64,000 nt of DNA, from contig NW_026991408.1 of the NCBI RefSeq assembly GCF_036370855.1, positions 62,001 to 126,000 of the forward strand, written 5' to 3'. Shown in pieces: positions 36,101 through 47,724 of this stretch. Both the position numbers and the translations under genes were made by a program. The DNA comes from Dromaius novaehollandiae. Taxonomy: Eukaryota; Chordata; Aves; Casuariiformes; Dromaiidae. Positions within the stretch are counted from its first letter, which is position 1; every line of letters begins with the position of its first letter. The notes under the pieces are model-generated. The model was not told where the DNA came from and did no database searches. It saw only the letters and a program-made list of their open reading frames with translations.

Positions 36101-39100
36101 GCGCCTGCCAGGTACGTGTGTAGCAGGTAGCGAATGGTCCTTGGAGTTAGCACTGGCTGAAAACTATGTGCCCAAACAAAAGTCCTTGATGGGCAAGGCA
36201 CTTCTCATTTCATGTCTGAGAATAAGGGGTACCAGGTACTGGTAGTACTGGGAACAGAATCCAGATCTACGTTGTAGCCTATTATCCTACATACCAGGCC
36301 ATCTGTTGTGTACTTGGTCTGCCCTGAAAAAGGCTGCAAAGGTGCACGTGGCAGTGTGGGGACAGTCCCGTTATAATCATGGATGATAGCTGAGGAAGGA
36401 CCAATCTGTTGCCGTAAACTGACTCGGAGATGCCTATGCATTTTGTCCTTTAGGCCCTCAGGTCCTAGTAAAGCTCTGAAACTTGGAGCTAAAGGGAAGG
36501 AGGTGGACAACTTTGTGGACAAGCTGAAATCAGAAGGAGAAAATATCATGACTACTGTAGGCAAACGCTCCACAGAAGCAGCCAAAGTTCTTGCTCCTCC
36601 CATCAACATGGAGAGGTAGGTATTGCCCTTGCTTTGAAAGCAGTGTTCTTATAGCTATCTGTATGAGCCCGATGTTGCTTCAAGAGCTATCAAATTCTTC
36701 CTTCTTAGTTTTTGGAATGGGCTTTTTCCTGCCGTTAAACTCGTGTGCTGCTCTGGTATGTTAAAAGGTGATGGGCAAACTCTTAGAAAGCACAGCAAAA
36801 ACAACAACAACAAAAAGCAGATAGCTCATTTGATTAGACACTGCTTTAATTAAAATGGGATGTACATCCATTGTTTAGCTGAGATTGGAGATTTTCCTTT
36901 GCTTTTTGGAATGTTGCTCTCTTTCCTGATGTTTTGCCTTCAGATAAGGTAACGTAGCTGCCATTTTTTCTGTTCCCCAGACACAAAGACTTCCTGTTTA
37001 ATTGTGGCATAGGATACAAGTCGTCACAGTTTGTTCTCTGTGTAGCAGGAGGACTGCGTGTAGCAGTCCAGAACCTTTTACTGCCACGAGGCAAGCTGCT
37101 GTAAATTAAAGGGAGTTTCAGTGAACAGCATACCAAGATGCTATATCATTGTTGTTTATCTGGGCTTTTGTTCATTCCAGGCTTGTGTCCCTAGATCGAT
37201 GTGCCCCTGAGTTAACCTCTTGGAGCAGTGTTGCCGTGTGCATCTGTTGTGCTGTCTGTGCTATTCCATTTGGGGCTATCGTACTCTTTGGAGCACCTGT
37301 TCAATATACAGCCTATCCATGCTGAACGCTAACCTCCCGTCTTGTCCGTTAGAAACCAAGTGTGGGACTTGAGATACTGCTTTTTTTCTGTCTAGCGTGC
37401 ACATGAAAATAGAAGAAAAAATTTCCTTGACCTGTGGCCGTGACGGAGGGTTGCAGAATATGGAGCTGCATGGCATGATCGTACTGCACATCTCTGATGA
37501 AAAGTTTGCACGGATTCGCCTCCATGTAGAAAATGAAGACAAGAGGGGAGTGCAGTTACAGGTAAAGCCTGTTTGGTGTTTCGTGGTGCTGAACAGGAAG
37601 CTTTTGCTGCTCTCCAGGGCAAAATATGGGGACTACTTCAGTGCATCCCACTCTGCTATGCTCTTGTCCAAGTCTTCTCAGCAAATGCATTGAAAATGCC
37701 AGTAGTCGCTGCAGATGTTACTGCAGCATAAATATAGGGCCCGCTCAGGCTCAAAAGACTGAAGTTCACTTGAAAAATCCAGGCTCATGCTTATCTTCAT
37801 ACCTTCAGAGCCTTATCTGTCTGCTGATGCATATTGGCATGCCACCTGATTTCACTTGGACTTTGCAGCGGTCTGGTGCGTTGCTTGATGCTAGTTTTAC
37901 CGTGTGAGCTTTCGCTGTGGAGCGGGAGTGTTAAAATGAAGTTACTGTGCTAATGAAGAATGAACTTATCAAAAAAGCTGTTTCCTCCCTGCTCACTTGT
38001 GTCCCGCCATTGCTCTAAGTATCAAAAACAATTGTCAGAACTGAAGCCCCTGGTTACAGTTAGTGCTATAACCTCAGAAGAATCTTGGAGAGATGTTCTT
38101 CCCTTTCTTCCTTTGTATTTCCGTTACCTTACTGAGCTCTGAAGATTGTTTTTCTTTGATATGTTGCATTGCCCCATCCTTCTTCAGTCCGAGAGCTGGT
38201 CTGTACTTAGCTGGCTGCAGGTCTGTTGATGAGGTAGTAGGTTCCTTATCAGCTCATCTCATAAACAAGTTCTGAACAATACTCCCACGTGTGCTGCTTC
38301 AGGGGGAAGATTAAATCAAACCCAGTGTTGGCTCTTGTCTTTCTAGTGTAACTTGAACGTTAACTAACAAAAATCCTTTGTTTTTAAAAGCCGTTAGCAC
38401 TTGATGCTGTGATTTAAATTGAGTTTGGCTGCCCTCATTTGGATTAATATATGCATAAAGGCTGCTGATACCTCCAAGTAGTATTCTTGTGGTTTCCAGG
38501 TGTTCTTCCAGGTAGTGTGAGGCTGGAACATTTTAAGAGGCTGCTTTTTTTTCAAGAACAAATGTTTTTAAAACACTGTTTCAGATTTTAAGAGTCGTTA
38601 CAGTTGTTCTGTAAGTAGCGGCCCTGGACTCTGCTTGCTTAGAGTGTCTGGGCTAAACTACAGGTAAAAATTCCAGTGGTGTCGATTTTTCTTCATGGAT
38701 CAACATTTTCTGGAAAGAATTCTAGGTTGATAGGCAGATGTGGTCCAGTAGGGCTTCTGAGCAGAGAACAATGAAAAGGTGTATTTTCTATAAGAAAATA
38801 TTTGGGGATGTGTAGGGCCATCTTGTTAGAACCCGAGTTATCTATGTACAGTTCTGTCCTAAGGCTTAAAATTACCGCCGTGACAGACATAGTCTGGGCA
38901 TACGTTCCCATTTCAGACCCACCCAAATGTGGACAAGAAGCTCTTCACTGCAGAATCGCAGATTGGTTTGAAGAACCCAGAGAAATCATTCCCTGTTAAC
39001 AGTGACGTGGGTGTGCTGAAGTGGAGGTTGCAGACCACGGAAGAGTCCTTCATTCCGCTGACAAGTGAGTTCAAGCGCACGTGTGGCCTTTCGTCCGTGG

Positions 39101-40982
39101 CCTGGGGAGCTTGGGCAGAAGAGGCCGATGTTCAGCTGCGGGATGACAGCTTGTACCCTGCCTAGCAGAAGCGCGGCTGGCTCTGGAGTCTGATACCTTG
39201 TGAGACTTCCAGAGTGCGGAGGCGGGAAGACCTTTGTGTCTTCTGTTTAGATAGTACCTGTTGTTCACACTAGTGTCCTGCTTTCAGTAATGCTTTCACA
39301 GAAAAGCTTTTTGCTGTTCTTCAAGTCAGAATTTCTTGATAATTGTGCTGTGCTTTTTGAAGTGCATCGTTTTTTGAACACCTGCTTTGCTTACAAAGAT
39401 TACATGGTTTAGCGTGCTGTTTTTGTGTCCTCAGTTAACTGCTGGCCATCAGAAAGTGGGAACAGTTGTGACGTTAACATAGAATATGAGTTGCAAGAGG
39501 AGAGCCTAGAACTGAACGATGTCGTCATCACAATCCCCTTGCCGTAAGTAGCGTTCCCCGTACGGGCAGAGCTGACAAGCGCCTTCGCGTATCCTGTCAG
39601 TTCCTTTCCTTTTCTGGTTTGTAGGTCTGGCTCGTGTCTCTGGCCTTGACAAGCGTACCCTTAGCTATAGACAGATAAGCTATTGTAGCTCCTTGTTGCC
39701 TGCTCTAGGTCTGGTGTCGGTGCCCCGGTGATTGGGGAGATTGATGGCGAGTATCGCCACGATAGCCGGAGAAATCTCCTTGAGTGGTGCCTGCCGGTGA
39801 TAGATGCCAAAAACAAGAGCGGCAGCCTGGAATTCAGCATAGCAGGGCAGCCAAACGACTTCTTCCCAGTGCACGTCTCCTTCGTCTCCAAAAAGAACTA
39901 TTGCAACATACAGGTATGGTCGCTGCCGGTGCAGGACTTGCTCTGAAAGAGCTGAATGCGCTGGGGGCACTTGCAGAACATGCTGTTGCTGTTTCATACT
40001 AATAATGCTGAGGAGAGCTACCCTTAGCCGGTCTGGCTACAGTTGTGTCATCTACTTACCTGTGTCGCTGATGTTCTTTAGCTGTCTGCCCTATTGTGCT
40101 ATCCTCTTCTCTAGAAAGGTGACAGAGAGATAGGCCCTCTTCTTCCTCAAGGACAGCTCTTTGTCACAGTGCTGTGGTCTTTTTTGCTTTTCTCTAATTC
40201 TCTGTGAATCTGAGACTGCCCCTTCCTCTGCCTCCAGCTGGTCTCAGTGAAAGAGTAGGCAACACTAATGGAGACGGCCCTGCAGGCACGGTGCTTCACA
40301 GTGTGATTCTTGCCTCTTTCAAGCTGCCTCAGGTCATCCTTTGCCTAAAACCTGCCATGGTGGGGTGCGATGCGTATGCGCTGCTGTCCCATTTAGTGAG
40401 GGCTTAGGCATTAGTATTGAGATTATGTTTTTAGCTGGATTCGTTCATGCCAGTGAATAGTTCTGCTAACTGCAGCTTCCTAGAACTTGCCTGCAGTTGG
40501 AGTTGTGCCTTCACACCTCTTCTAAGCAATAATGAATTGCCCTCAAACTCGTGTTAGAGAATCTGTCGACCTCCCAGACAAAAAGACTTCTCGGCGTACA
40601 GCTCTCCGTCTCTCCTCCGTTGAACTGTAGCTCACAAGTCCTGCTTAACTCTTTGCAGGCTGCTTTAAGGAGACGTGCAGTTTTTGTAGAGGCTGGACAT
40701 AAGCGTCATCTTTCTCCTGTTCTCAGGTTTCCTGAGAACAAAGATCTTTCTTACAGTACTGACTTGTGGTTCAAAGTGATGGGCTAACTTTATCCTTGTG
40801 ACTGTCTCAGAGTTGATCCGAAAGTTCTGCTTAGCCGTGATTTGGGAGCACAGTGTTAAATGCTGGACTAACTGTGTGTGTTATCTCCACAGGTTACCAA
40901 AGTGACCCAGGTAGATGGGAACAGTCCTGTAAGGTTTTCTACTGAGACCACCTTCCTGGTGGACAAGTATGAAATCCTGTAA
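33175..40982 (+). CDS. ARCN1: ARCN1, coatomer subunit delta (delta-COP)
   Basis: Ten coding exons: 33175-33177, 34479-34742, 35484-35663, 35906-36111, 36454-36615, 37396-37561, 38917-39064, 39435-39543, 39709-39913, 40893-40982 (TAA). Total 1533 nt, 510 residues; human has 511. Exon 1 contributes only the initiator ATG, immediately followed by GTAGGG. The N-terminal longin-like part begins [20 protein letters not shown], continues through [20 protein letters not shown] and the [20 protein letters not shown] helix. A charged linker ([32 protein letters not shown]) leads to the C-terminal mu-homology domain, from [20 protein letters not shown] to the end [15 protein letters not shown]. Delta-COP is part of the COPI coat F-subcomplex that drives Golgi-to-ER retrieval. 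Introns longer than 300 bases (33178-34478, 34743-35483, 36112-36453, 36616-37395, 37562-38916, 39065-39434, 39914-40892) hold nothing else recognised. Confidence 0.97.
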
Positions 40983-42785
40983 TGCCAGCTGTGGGGAATC
41001 GCAAAGGAAATTTTTAAATTAAAAAAAAAAAAATAAAGAGGCCGAAGTTTATTCTGAATGTCTGGAACGCCACAGCCCTCTCTGCTAAGACACATGGTTC
41101 TGTCTGCCATCTGCAGTGTTCCTGGGTCACAGACATTTTTTGGCAGAGTATTGACATGATCATGGGGGGAAAGGCTGCAAATTTCTTTGGCAGATTTCTA
41201 CTGGCCAGCAGAAAAGCAAGATCTCCGCGGAGAACCCGGCTTTGACGCTTCCCCTTCTTCTCGCACGAAGCTGACTAGAGCTCAGCCCCAGAGCATACTA
41301 GACATTATTCTCTTCCTTTTTTTAAGCTTCACCCACTCTTCTGTTGTTGGTGCTGCCATTTTAATGTCTCCTCTGCTCTCAACTTGTGTTTCTATTGATG
41401 AAAGCAGGCATTAAGATAATATACACAAGGGCATTTTGCTTCACTGGACCCTTCTGTCTGGTCGAAGGGGAACAGGTTGGCTCTGATTTCCAAGGTGGGG
41501 ATTGTGGCAGGAGTGTGGGGGGAGGAGGGAGTCGTAGCTCAGATGCTCAGTCCTTTCGCCTCTGCGCCATCGTTTGCTGTCTCTTCAGCCCTGCTTTGCA
41601 GTGATGAACCTATGTTTGGGCTTATCAGGAGGTTTGGTGAGGTTAGATGAGGGTGGGCTTGTAGAGACCGCACCTCTGAAGTGTCTCGTTGCTGCTGCAA
41701 GGGAAGGAGCATCCAGAAGCGACCCACATCCCGTGTCGGGGTCCGCTGTCTATTGTGGTAGCTCTCGGGCCAGTTTTTTAAAGCTGTTTCATTCATTTGA
41801 GCCATCTGAGTATCCTGACTTGAGCCGCTCGAGTTTCTTGGTAAGTCGAACCACTTTGCCTGGCCGGGTGCAGACCTGTAAACGGGTATGGAGACTGGTT
41901 TATTCAGCCTGTGCGCAGGTTGCAACTTCTGTTAGGACCTGTCTGAAACTAGTGTTTTTCCTCAGCCCTTTGCGATGGGGGAGGAAGAAATGCTAGTTTC
42001 CAGAATACATGCTGGACAGATCTGACCTTTGTGGCGCCTGAACAGCACCTGAACGTGCCGTTTGCCGTCGCAGAGGTGTTCCTCCTCTGACTGCCTGAAC
42101 AGCGTTATTTACTTCATCCCGCAGAGCTGTGCTCTCCCCAGAATTCATCTCACCCCTTTGATTCAGGGCCTGTCACTGAGCGGCCGGTGGTCCCAGCCTG
42201 ACCGCCGCTGGGCTGTAGCTGCCCAACCACGCGATGCCGTGCCGCTGCCGGCTGCTGCGGCAGGAAGGGCTGCTGGCTCTGAGCAGCGCGAGAGTCAGGC
42301 CACGGGTGAAGAGCAAATAGCGTCCTGTCCTCAGAAGTCCTAAAAACTCACGTACTGTGCTCCGAGAAGAGTACTTCCCTGAGAAGAAGTGCGTATCAGT
42401 TCCCACAGGTGATCTGCCAAAGAAGTTAGCAGTCTCTCCTCTGTTAATAGTACGCACTGGTGAGGAAATAAACCCTGGATCTTTCCATGGGAGGGTGGTG
42501 TGTTCTAAGGGAAGGGAAGCAAACCCTGTTCTGTAGCGAAGTAGACAATGAATCCTATTAATTCAGTTGTGTTTGAGAGTTGCTTGTCTGTAAGATTTTA
42601 AAATGGAGTCGAGTTTAGTTCAAACATCAAAGGAGCGTTTTTCTTAAATTTCGAGGGTAATATTTAAAAAAGAAAACAGTTTTTGTAACCCTGTACAATA
42701 CTGGCCTAGGGACTAGAACACATTCCAGTGTATACAAGAATACAAATTCTTTAATCAAATAAAGAGTATTATAAAAGGAAACTGG
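40983..42785 (+). other. ARCN1: ARCN1 3' UTR with three AATAAA candidates
   Basis: AATAAA occurs at 41032-41037 (directly after an A-rich run, only 50 nt past the stop), at 42467-42472, and at 42758-42763. A mammalian-like 3' UTR of about 1.8 kb would use the last one; the first would give a very short UTR. Which is used cannot be decided from sequence. No credible coding exon lies in this interval. Confidence 0.6.
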
Positions 42786-43499
42786 CTGAGATTCTTCTGG
42801 CTTGCTAAGGGTTTTCACAATACCTGCCTTAGAAGACAAGGCAGTTGATATCAGACCAACACAAAAGCAGCGGCAATTACATGAGCAGAATTTCTGTCTT
42901 GTTTGCTTGCCCTTAAAAATAATTTTGCTTCTGAATGTGTGCAGGTTGCATTTTCCTGCGATAGCTCCAGGGCTTCTTGAAACAAGCATCTGAACGGGCC
43001 TTTGCCCTGTTATGTTAGGGTGATCTGGGAGAGCTTGCGCTGCTCAAACTTTAAATCCAGGGCTGGAGACAGAAGGAGCACATTTAAAATATGAGTAGAA
43101 TGAGAGAATTTTCATGTTAGTCTTCAGGTATGGCCAGAGGAAGGGGGCTGAGCTTTTTCTCTGGGTTTGCCCTGATGATACTGGATGTCAAACTGCCTTT
43201 CAGCAAAGCTGCTTGCACCAGAGCTAGCCGTGGTAATTCTTGGAGCCAGCAGCAACTCGGGGATCTTGTGTCTTAGTTTTTGGCAAACCGTAGAGCTAGA
43301 GGGCTGTACTTGCTACTGGGAGCCTCAGCACAAGTTCTCGTTTGTGTTTAAAACAAAAAAACAAAGTGTAAAAGCAGAGTTAGAGAGAGCCTTTCCCCAA
43401 AGAGTTGGCGTTCCGCTGTGTTACAGCCGCAGGTGAGCAGTCTCCCTGTGCAAGGCAAGCTCATCGCAGGGCAGTGCACAGGGTGCTAGCCCGCTCCTT
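42786..43499. other. Intergenic stretch between ARCN1 and PHLDB1
   Basis: About 700 AT-leaning bases. I see no coding exon, RNA gene or transposon. The composition switches sharply to CpG-rich at about 43500, marking the PHLDB1 upstream region. Confidence 0.6.
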
Positions 43500-43923
43500 C
43501 CCCTGCTTGCCTCATGCCCCGTTCTTCCCCGTTCCCCCGTGGTGAGCGTTCGGGCGTGGTTTCCCCGTGCTTGTCCGGGCTCAGGTACCCCGGCGCGCCG
43601 ATGCAGGCCCGGGAGGAAGGGATGTGTCCTGGCTGTGCAGCCCGGCCCCGCGCAGCGCCCCGTCCGCTCGCTGCTGCGGGAGCAGAGCTCCTGCGGAGGC
43701 GCGGGCAGCCGCTCCCCGGGGGCTGGGGCCGGCCGGAGCCCCCAGCTGCGGCCGGGGCGCGGGGGTTGCGGCCGCTCCCAGCGCGGGGGCCGGGCCGGAC
43801 CGGGGCGGGGCGAGGCGCCGCCGGGACTTAGCGCGGGGAGCGCAGCGGAGCGGAGCGGAGCGCAGCAGCGGAGGTGAGAGCGGGCCGGGCCGGGGGCGAG
43901 CAGGTGGGAGCAGGTGGGAGCGC

Positions 43924-43978
43924 GGGGCTGGGGCTGGGGCTGGGGCTGGGGCTGGGGCTGGGGCTGGGGCTGGGGCTG
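43924..43978 (+). repeat. (GGGGCT)9 hexanucleotide repeat, G-quadruplex-prone
   Basis: Nine uninterrupted GGGGCT units begin about 50 nt after the candidate first-exon donor at 43874. Runs of four G separated by CT are ideal for G-quadruplex formation on the plus strand. Confidence 0.9.
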
Positions 43979-45114
43979 CCGTCGCGTCCCGGACCCGCCC
44001 CGGGTGCCCGGAGCCGGCGTCCCCCGGGGCGGCGGGGCAGGGCAGGAGGCGGCCGTGGGGGGAGAGACCGGCCGCGTTCCCACGGCAGAGCCGCGCGGCG
44101 CCGGGACCCCGGGCTGCCCCTGGGACCCCCTGGGACCCCTGTCCTGGAGCGACACCGCCGCGCTGGAGCCGCTTCAGAGAGAGCAGAGGCGCCGGGGGGA
44201 CGTGGGAAAGGGGGAAGGAGCCGGTGGCTGCGCTCGGCCCCGTGTGCGGCGGGGTCACGGCAGGCCCGTGGGGACGGGGAGCCCGGGGAGCTCGGGGGGA
44301 CGAGATGGAGCCCAGGAAACTCCCCTCGGCCACGAACATCCGCTGTCGCAACATCTGGGGATGCGGGGTGGCCTGGAGCTGCTCCGGAGCCCCGCTGCGA
44401 CCCGGCTGCTGGCATCTGCCTCGCTGGGGGCGGCGGGGGCCCCGGACACCGCGGGAGGCTGCTGGGGCTCGCCAGCCCCCAACCCTCCTGCCCCACGGCG
44501 CGTGGGGCTGCGCCCAGCTGCGTCTGCCCTCGCGTGCCTCGGCGCCCGCCGGCCTAGAGCCGGGGTGGGAATGGTCCCTGCCTGCAGCAGGAGCTTGTTT
44601 ACTCCGAGCTTCCTGCCGCGTCCTCCGCGTCCCCCGGCCGCTGCCAGAAGCCCGAGGAATCCCTTGGCCCCGCCGGCTGCCTCCGGCCCGGGAAGCGGCC
44701 CAGCTGCTCTCCCGCCCGTCCCGCCGGCCCCGCGCTTCTTGGGAGGCCCTCGCACGTCGGGGTTTGCCACGCGGCGGCCCGTGCCCGCGGCCGCGCTTCG
44801 GTGTGCGCGGGGCCGTCGCCGGCGGGAGCGGGCCGCTGCAGAGCGCCCAGGCGTCGCAGGTTGGCGTGAGCCCCCGCGAGCCGCTGTTGCCCAGCGGCCT
44901 TTGCAAAACGGCCAGAAACCGGGACTAAGAGCGATGGCCGTTTCGGAGGGGAGAGGCTTGTCCCTGCCCCTCCGCTAGCAAGCAGAAAGTGGGGTGATGG
45001 GTTTGTGCGGGGGACCGGGGCCGTGACCCGCCAGCCGCGGGGAGCCGGGCTGAGCCCCCGTGCCGCTCGGCCGCGGGCCCCGCTGCAGCTGCGGCGGTGC
45101 GGGAGCGCGTCGTC

Positions 45115-45129
45115 GGGGGGGGGGGGGGG
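45115..45129 (+). repeat. Homopolymer run of 15 G
   Basis: Uninterrupted G15 in the PHLDB1 upstream region. The exact length may be a sequencing artefact. Confidence 0.85.
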
Positions 45130-45967
45130 CTGAGATCAGCGGGTGCGGCCAGGATTCCTCGGCTCCCGCCGGGGCTGGGGCGGATTTACGGCGCTGTTAT
45201 TGCCGGGCGTGTTGTGTCTCCCCAGCAACCGCGGCCCAGCCTGGCCGCCCCCTCGCTGGGGCGGGCTGGGGGCCGGGTCCCCCCCGCGCGCAGCACCGCG
45301 GCAGGATGGCGGGGGCGGCCGCGGGGCCGTGGGAAAGGCGGCCGCCTCCAGCCGCCGCGGGATGGGGAGTCCTGCGGGCGCGGGTGCGGGGAGCGGTGCC
45401 GGGGGCTCCCGGACCCCCTGCTCTCCCGTGGCCCGCGGCCACGTTGCTCCCTCCCGGCCCCGCGCGTCCCGGGCCGGGGGTGGGAAGGGGCAGCGGCGCC
45501 GAGCGCGCGAGCAGCTGGAGCGAGAGCGCGCGGCCAAGTTGGCCGCCGGCCGGGGATGCTGCGTGGTGCGCCCGTTAGCTCGGCAGCGCCCGCTTCCTCC
45601 CGTGACTCACGCGGGAGGGGAGGCGCTGGGGGCGAGCGGGCGGCCCCGCTGCCGGGGCTCCTTGCAGCCGTCGCGGCCGCTGCCCCGGGTGCCCGAGCGC
45701 TGCGCGGCGGCGGGCGCTCCCAGGCCTCGTGCTTGCACCGCGGCTGGGCCAGGCCAGGCGCTGGCGGGCAGCAGCCCGTGTTGGCACAGCCCTCGTGCGC
45801 ACGAGGGGGTTGCGGCCCCCGGCACGCGGTGCCGGTGCCCCGGGGATGCAGCCGGGCAGGGTGCGCGGGACCCGCTGCGGGTCGCCCTGGCGGGAGCAAA
45901 GCCCCTCCGCGTCCCCCAGGTGAGGCCTCGCTCCCAGGCTCTGCCGGGAGAAGAAAGGGCTTTTTGT

Positions 45968-46009
45968 TCCTCCTCCTCCTCCTCCTCCTCCTCCTCCTCC
46001 TCCTCCTCC
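45968..46009 (+). repeat. (TCC)14 trinucleotide repeat
   Basis: Fourteen perfect TCC units on the plus strand within the PHLDB1 upstream region. The opposite strand reads (GGA)n; the poly-Glu and poly-Ser frames it creates are not linked to any recognisable gene. Confidence 0.9.
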
Positions 46010-47724
46010 CCTCGGCGCCCCGCAGCAGGGTGGCCGGGGGGGACGGGAGCCGGGGGGCAGCGCGGGCGGCCCGCGCGCGGGGGCTGCTTGCTATTTCGCG
46101 GAAACCGAGCCCGACCCCTTGGCATTTGCTGCCGCCGCCTCTTCCCACGGCGGGAACAAGCGGGGCGTTCTGCGGCCGCGGGGCGAGAAGAAAGGCCGCC
46201 TTGTCCCGGGCAGAGGTGGGGCGCCGCCGGGGCCGGCCACGGCCCTCGCTGCATTCCTGCCGCGGCAGCAGCTCGCGAGCGGACGCGCGGCTCCCGGCGC
46301 CGAGGTGAGCGCAACCGGGCCCGACCCGCACCGCACCGGGGGCCAGTGCATCCCCTGGGGCCGGGGACACGTGAGGGCAGGCGGAGCGGGGCTGCTGTGG
46401 GGCAGGAGGCACCCGGGAGGCGCCGGACGCCTGGGCCCCGGCCCAGCTGCTGGGCAGGGGAGCACGCGGGTGGGTGGGCGAGCGCGGGGTGGGGGGACAG
46501 GGCACCCCGCGCCGGAAAGGGGTTAACGCCGCGCAGGATCCCACCTTGGCCCCAGTCCCTTCCGACGCGGAGCCCGGCCCCTCGCTGCCTTTCCTCCTTC
46601 CCGTCCGGCCGCCGGCGCGGGGCCTCGGCGCAGGGGCTCGGGGCCTGCCGGCGCCCGGCGGCGTCAGCGGGCGCGGGGACGTGGGCACGCTGCCGCGGGG
46701 GCTGCCGCTCGGCGGGCGGCCCGGGACCGGGCGGCAGGTAAGGGCAAGCCGGGGCCCCGCGCGCGTCGCCGGGGAGCCGCCTCCGCGCTGCCCTGCGCGG
46801 TGCCGCGCCGGTGGGAAGGTCCCGGCCGGGCCACGCCGCGGTGCCCGTTAGCCGTGCGTCTGGGGCAGCCGGCGCCGCTCGCAGCGAGCGGAGCTGTCTG
46901 GGCGCCGGCCCAGCCCTGGACCCGGCCCCGCCGTTTCCCAGCATTTCATTTTTTCCGCAGTGTGTAATAGTCGCCCCCGCGCCCGGCTGGCCGTGCTCGG
47001 CCGTCCCGGCGCGGCTGCAGCGGGGGGGTCCCTCGCCGAGCCCCGCCGTCCCCGCGGGCCCGTCCCCGGGGAGCGCGCAGTGCTGCCGGCTCGCTCGGGG
47101 CAGCGGCGCTCCCAGGCCGCGGCCTGCGCCCCGCCACGGCCGCTCCCCGCGGGGCTCCCCGGGCGCCGGCACCGCGCTGCCTCCGCCGCAGCCGCGGGCG
47201 ATGCCGGCCCGGAGCGCGGCCCGGCCGCCAGGGAAGGGTTAAGCGCTGAAGCAAGGCCCAGCGGAAGGGAGGGACGCGGGCAGCAGACGCAGACGGTAAA
47301 ATTAGCAACCGCGGAGCGTCCCGTCCCGTCCCGTCCCGGGCTGCCAAGGCGCGACAAGTGGTCCGAGCGCTGGGCTCGCGGGATCCGTCTCCTCGCCCGG
47401 CTGCCGCGGTCGCAGGCGCGGGGGGAGCAGCGTGGCGGCTCCCGGGGGGGCGGCGGCGCTGGAGTGGGCGCGCGGCAGGCACGTGCACCGCTCGCCGTCG
47501 CTCGGTGCCACCCGTCCCGCCGCGGCAGAGCGGGGCGGGCGGGACGACGGGGCGCAAACCTGGGCGGCAGAGGGGTTCTGCAGCCGCTGCTCTGCGGCGT
47601 CGGGGCCCGCGCGTGCAGCACCCGCCCCGCCCCGCCCCGAGGGGCCGCGGCGCCGGGGAGCCCCTTGACGCCCCTCTCCCCGCAGCAGCCGCCCCCGCCG
47701 GAGAGCGCCGGGCGCGCGGGCACC

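Larger units (their letters stand above)
43500..47685 (+). promoter_or_regulatory. PHLDB1: PHLDB1 5' CpG-rich region with candidate non-coding first exons
   Basis: About 4.2 kb of very GC- and CpG-rich DNA upstream of the first coding exon. It likely holds the PHLDB1 promoter(s) and non-coding first exons. Donor-like sites that could end such exons: GCGGAG|GTGAGA at 43873/43874 and GCGGCAG|GTAAGG at 46737/46738. The first coding exon begins after CCCCGCAG at 47685. Long open frames cross this region on both strands but show no recognisable protein and are explained by scarcity of stop codons. Confidence 0.55.

Noticed and set aside
45097-47172. Several 400-530 residue open frames on both strands upstream of PHLDB1
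   Set aside because: Overlapping frames on both strands are open at once, with low-complexity protein and no splice logic. This is a CpG-rich promoter region.
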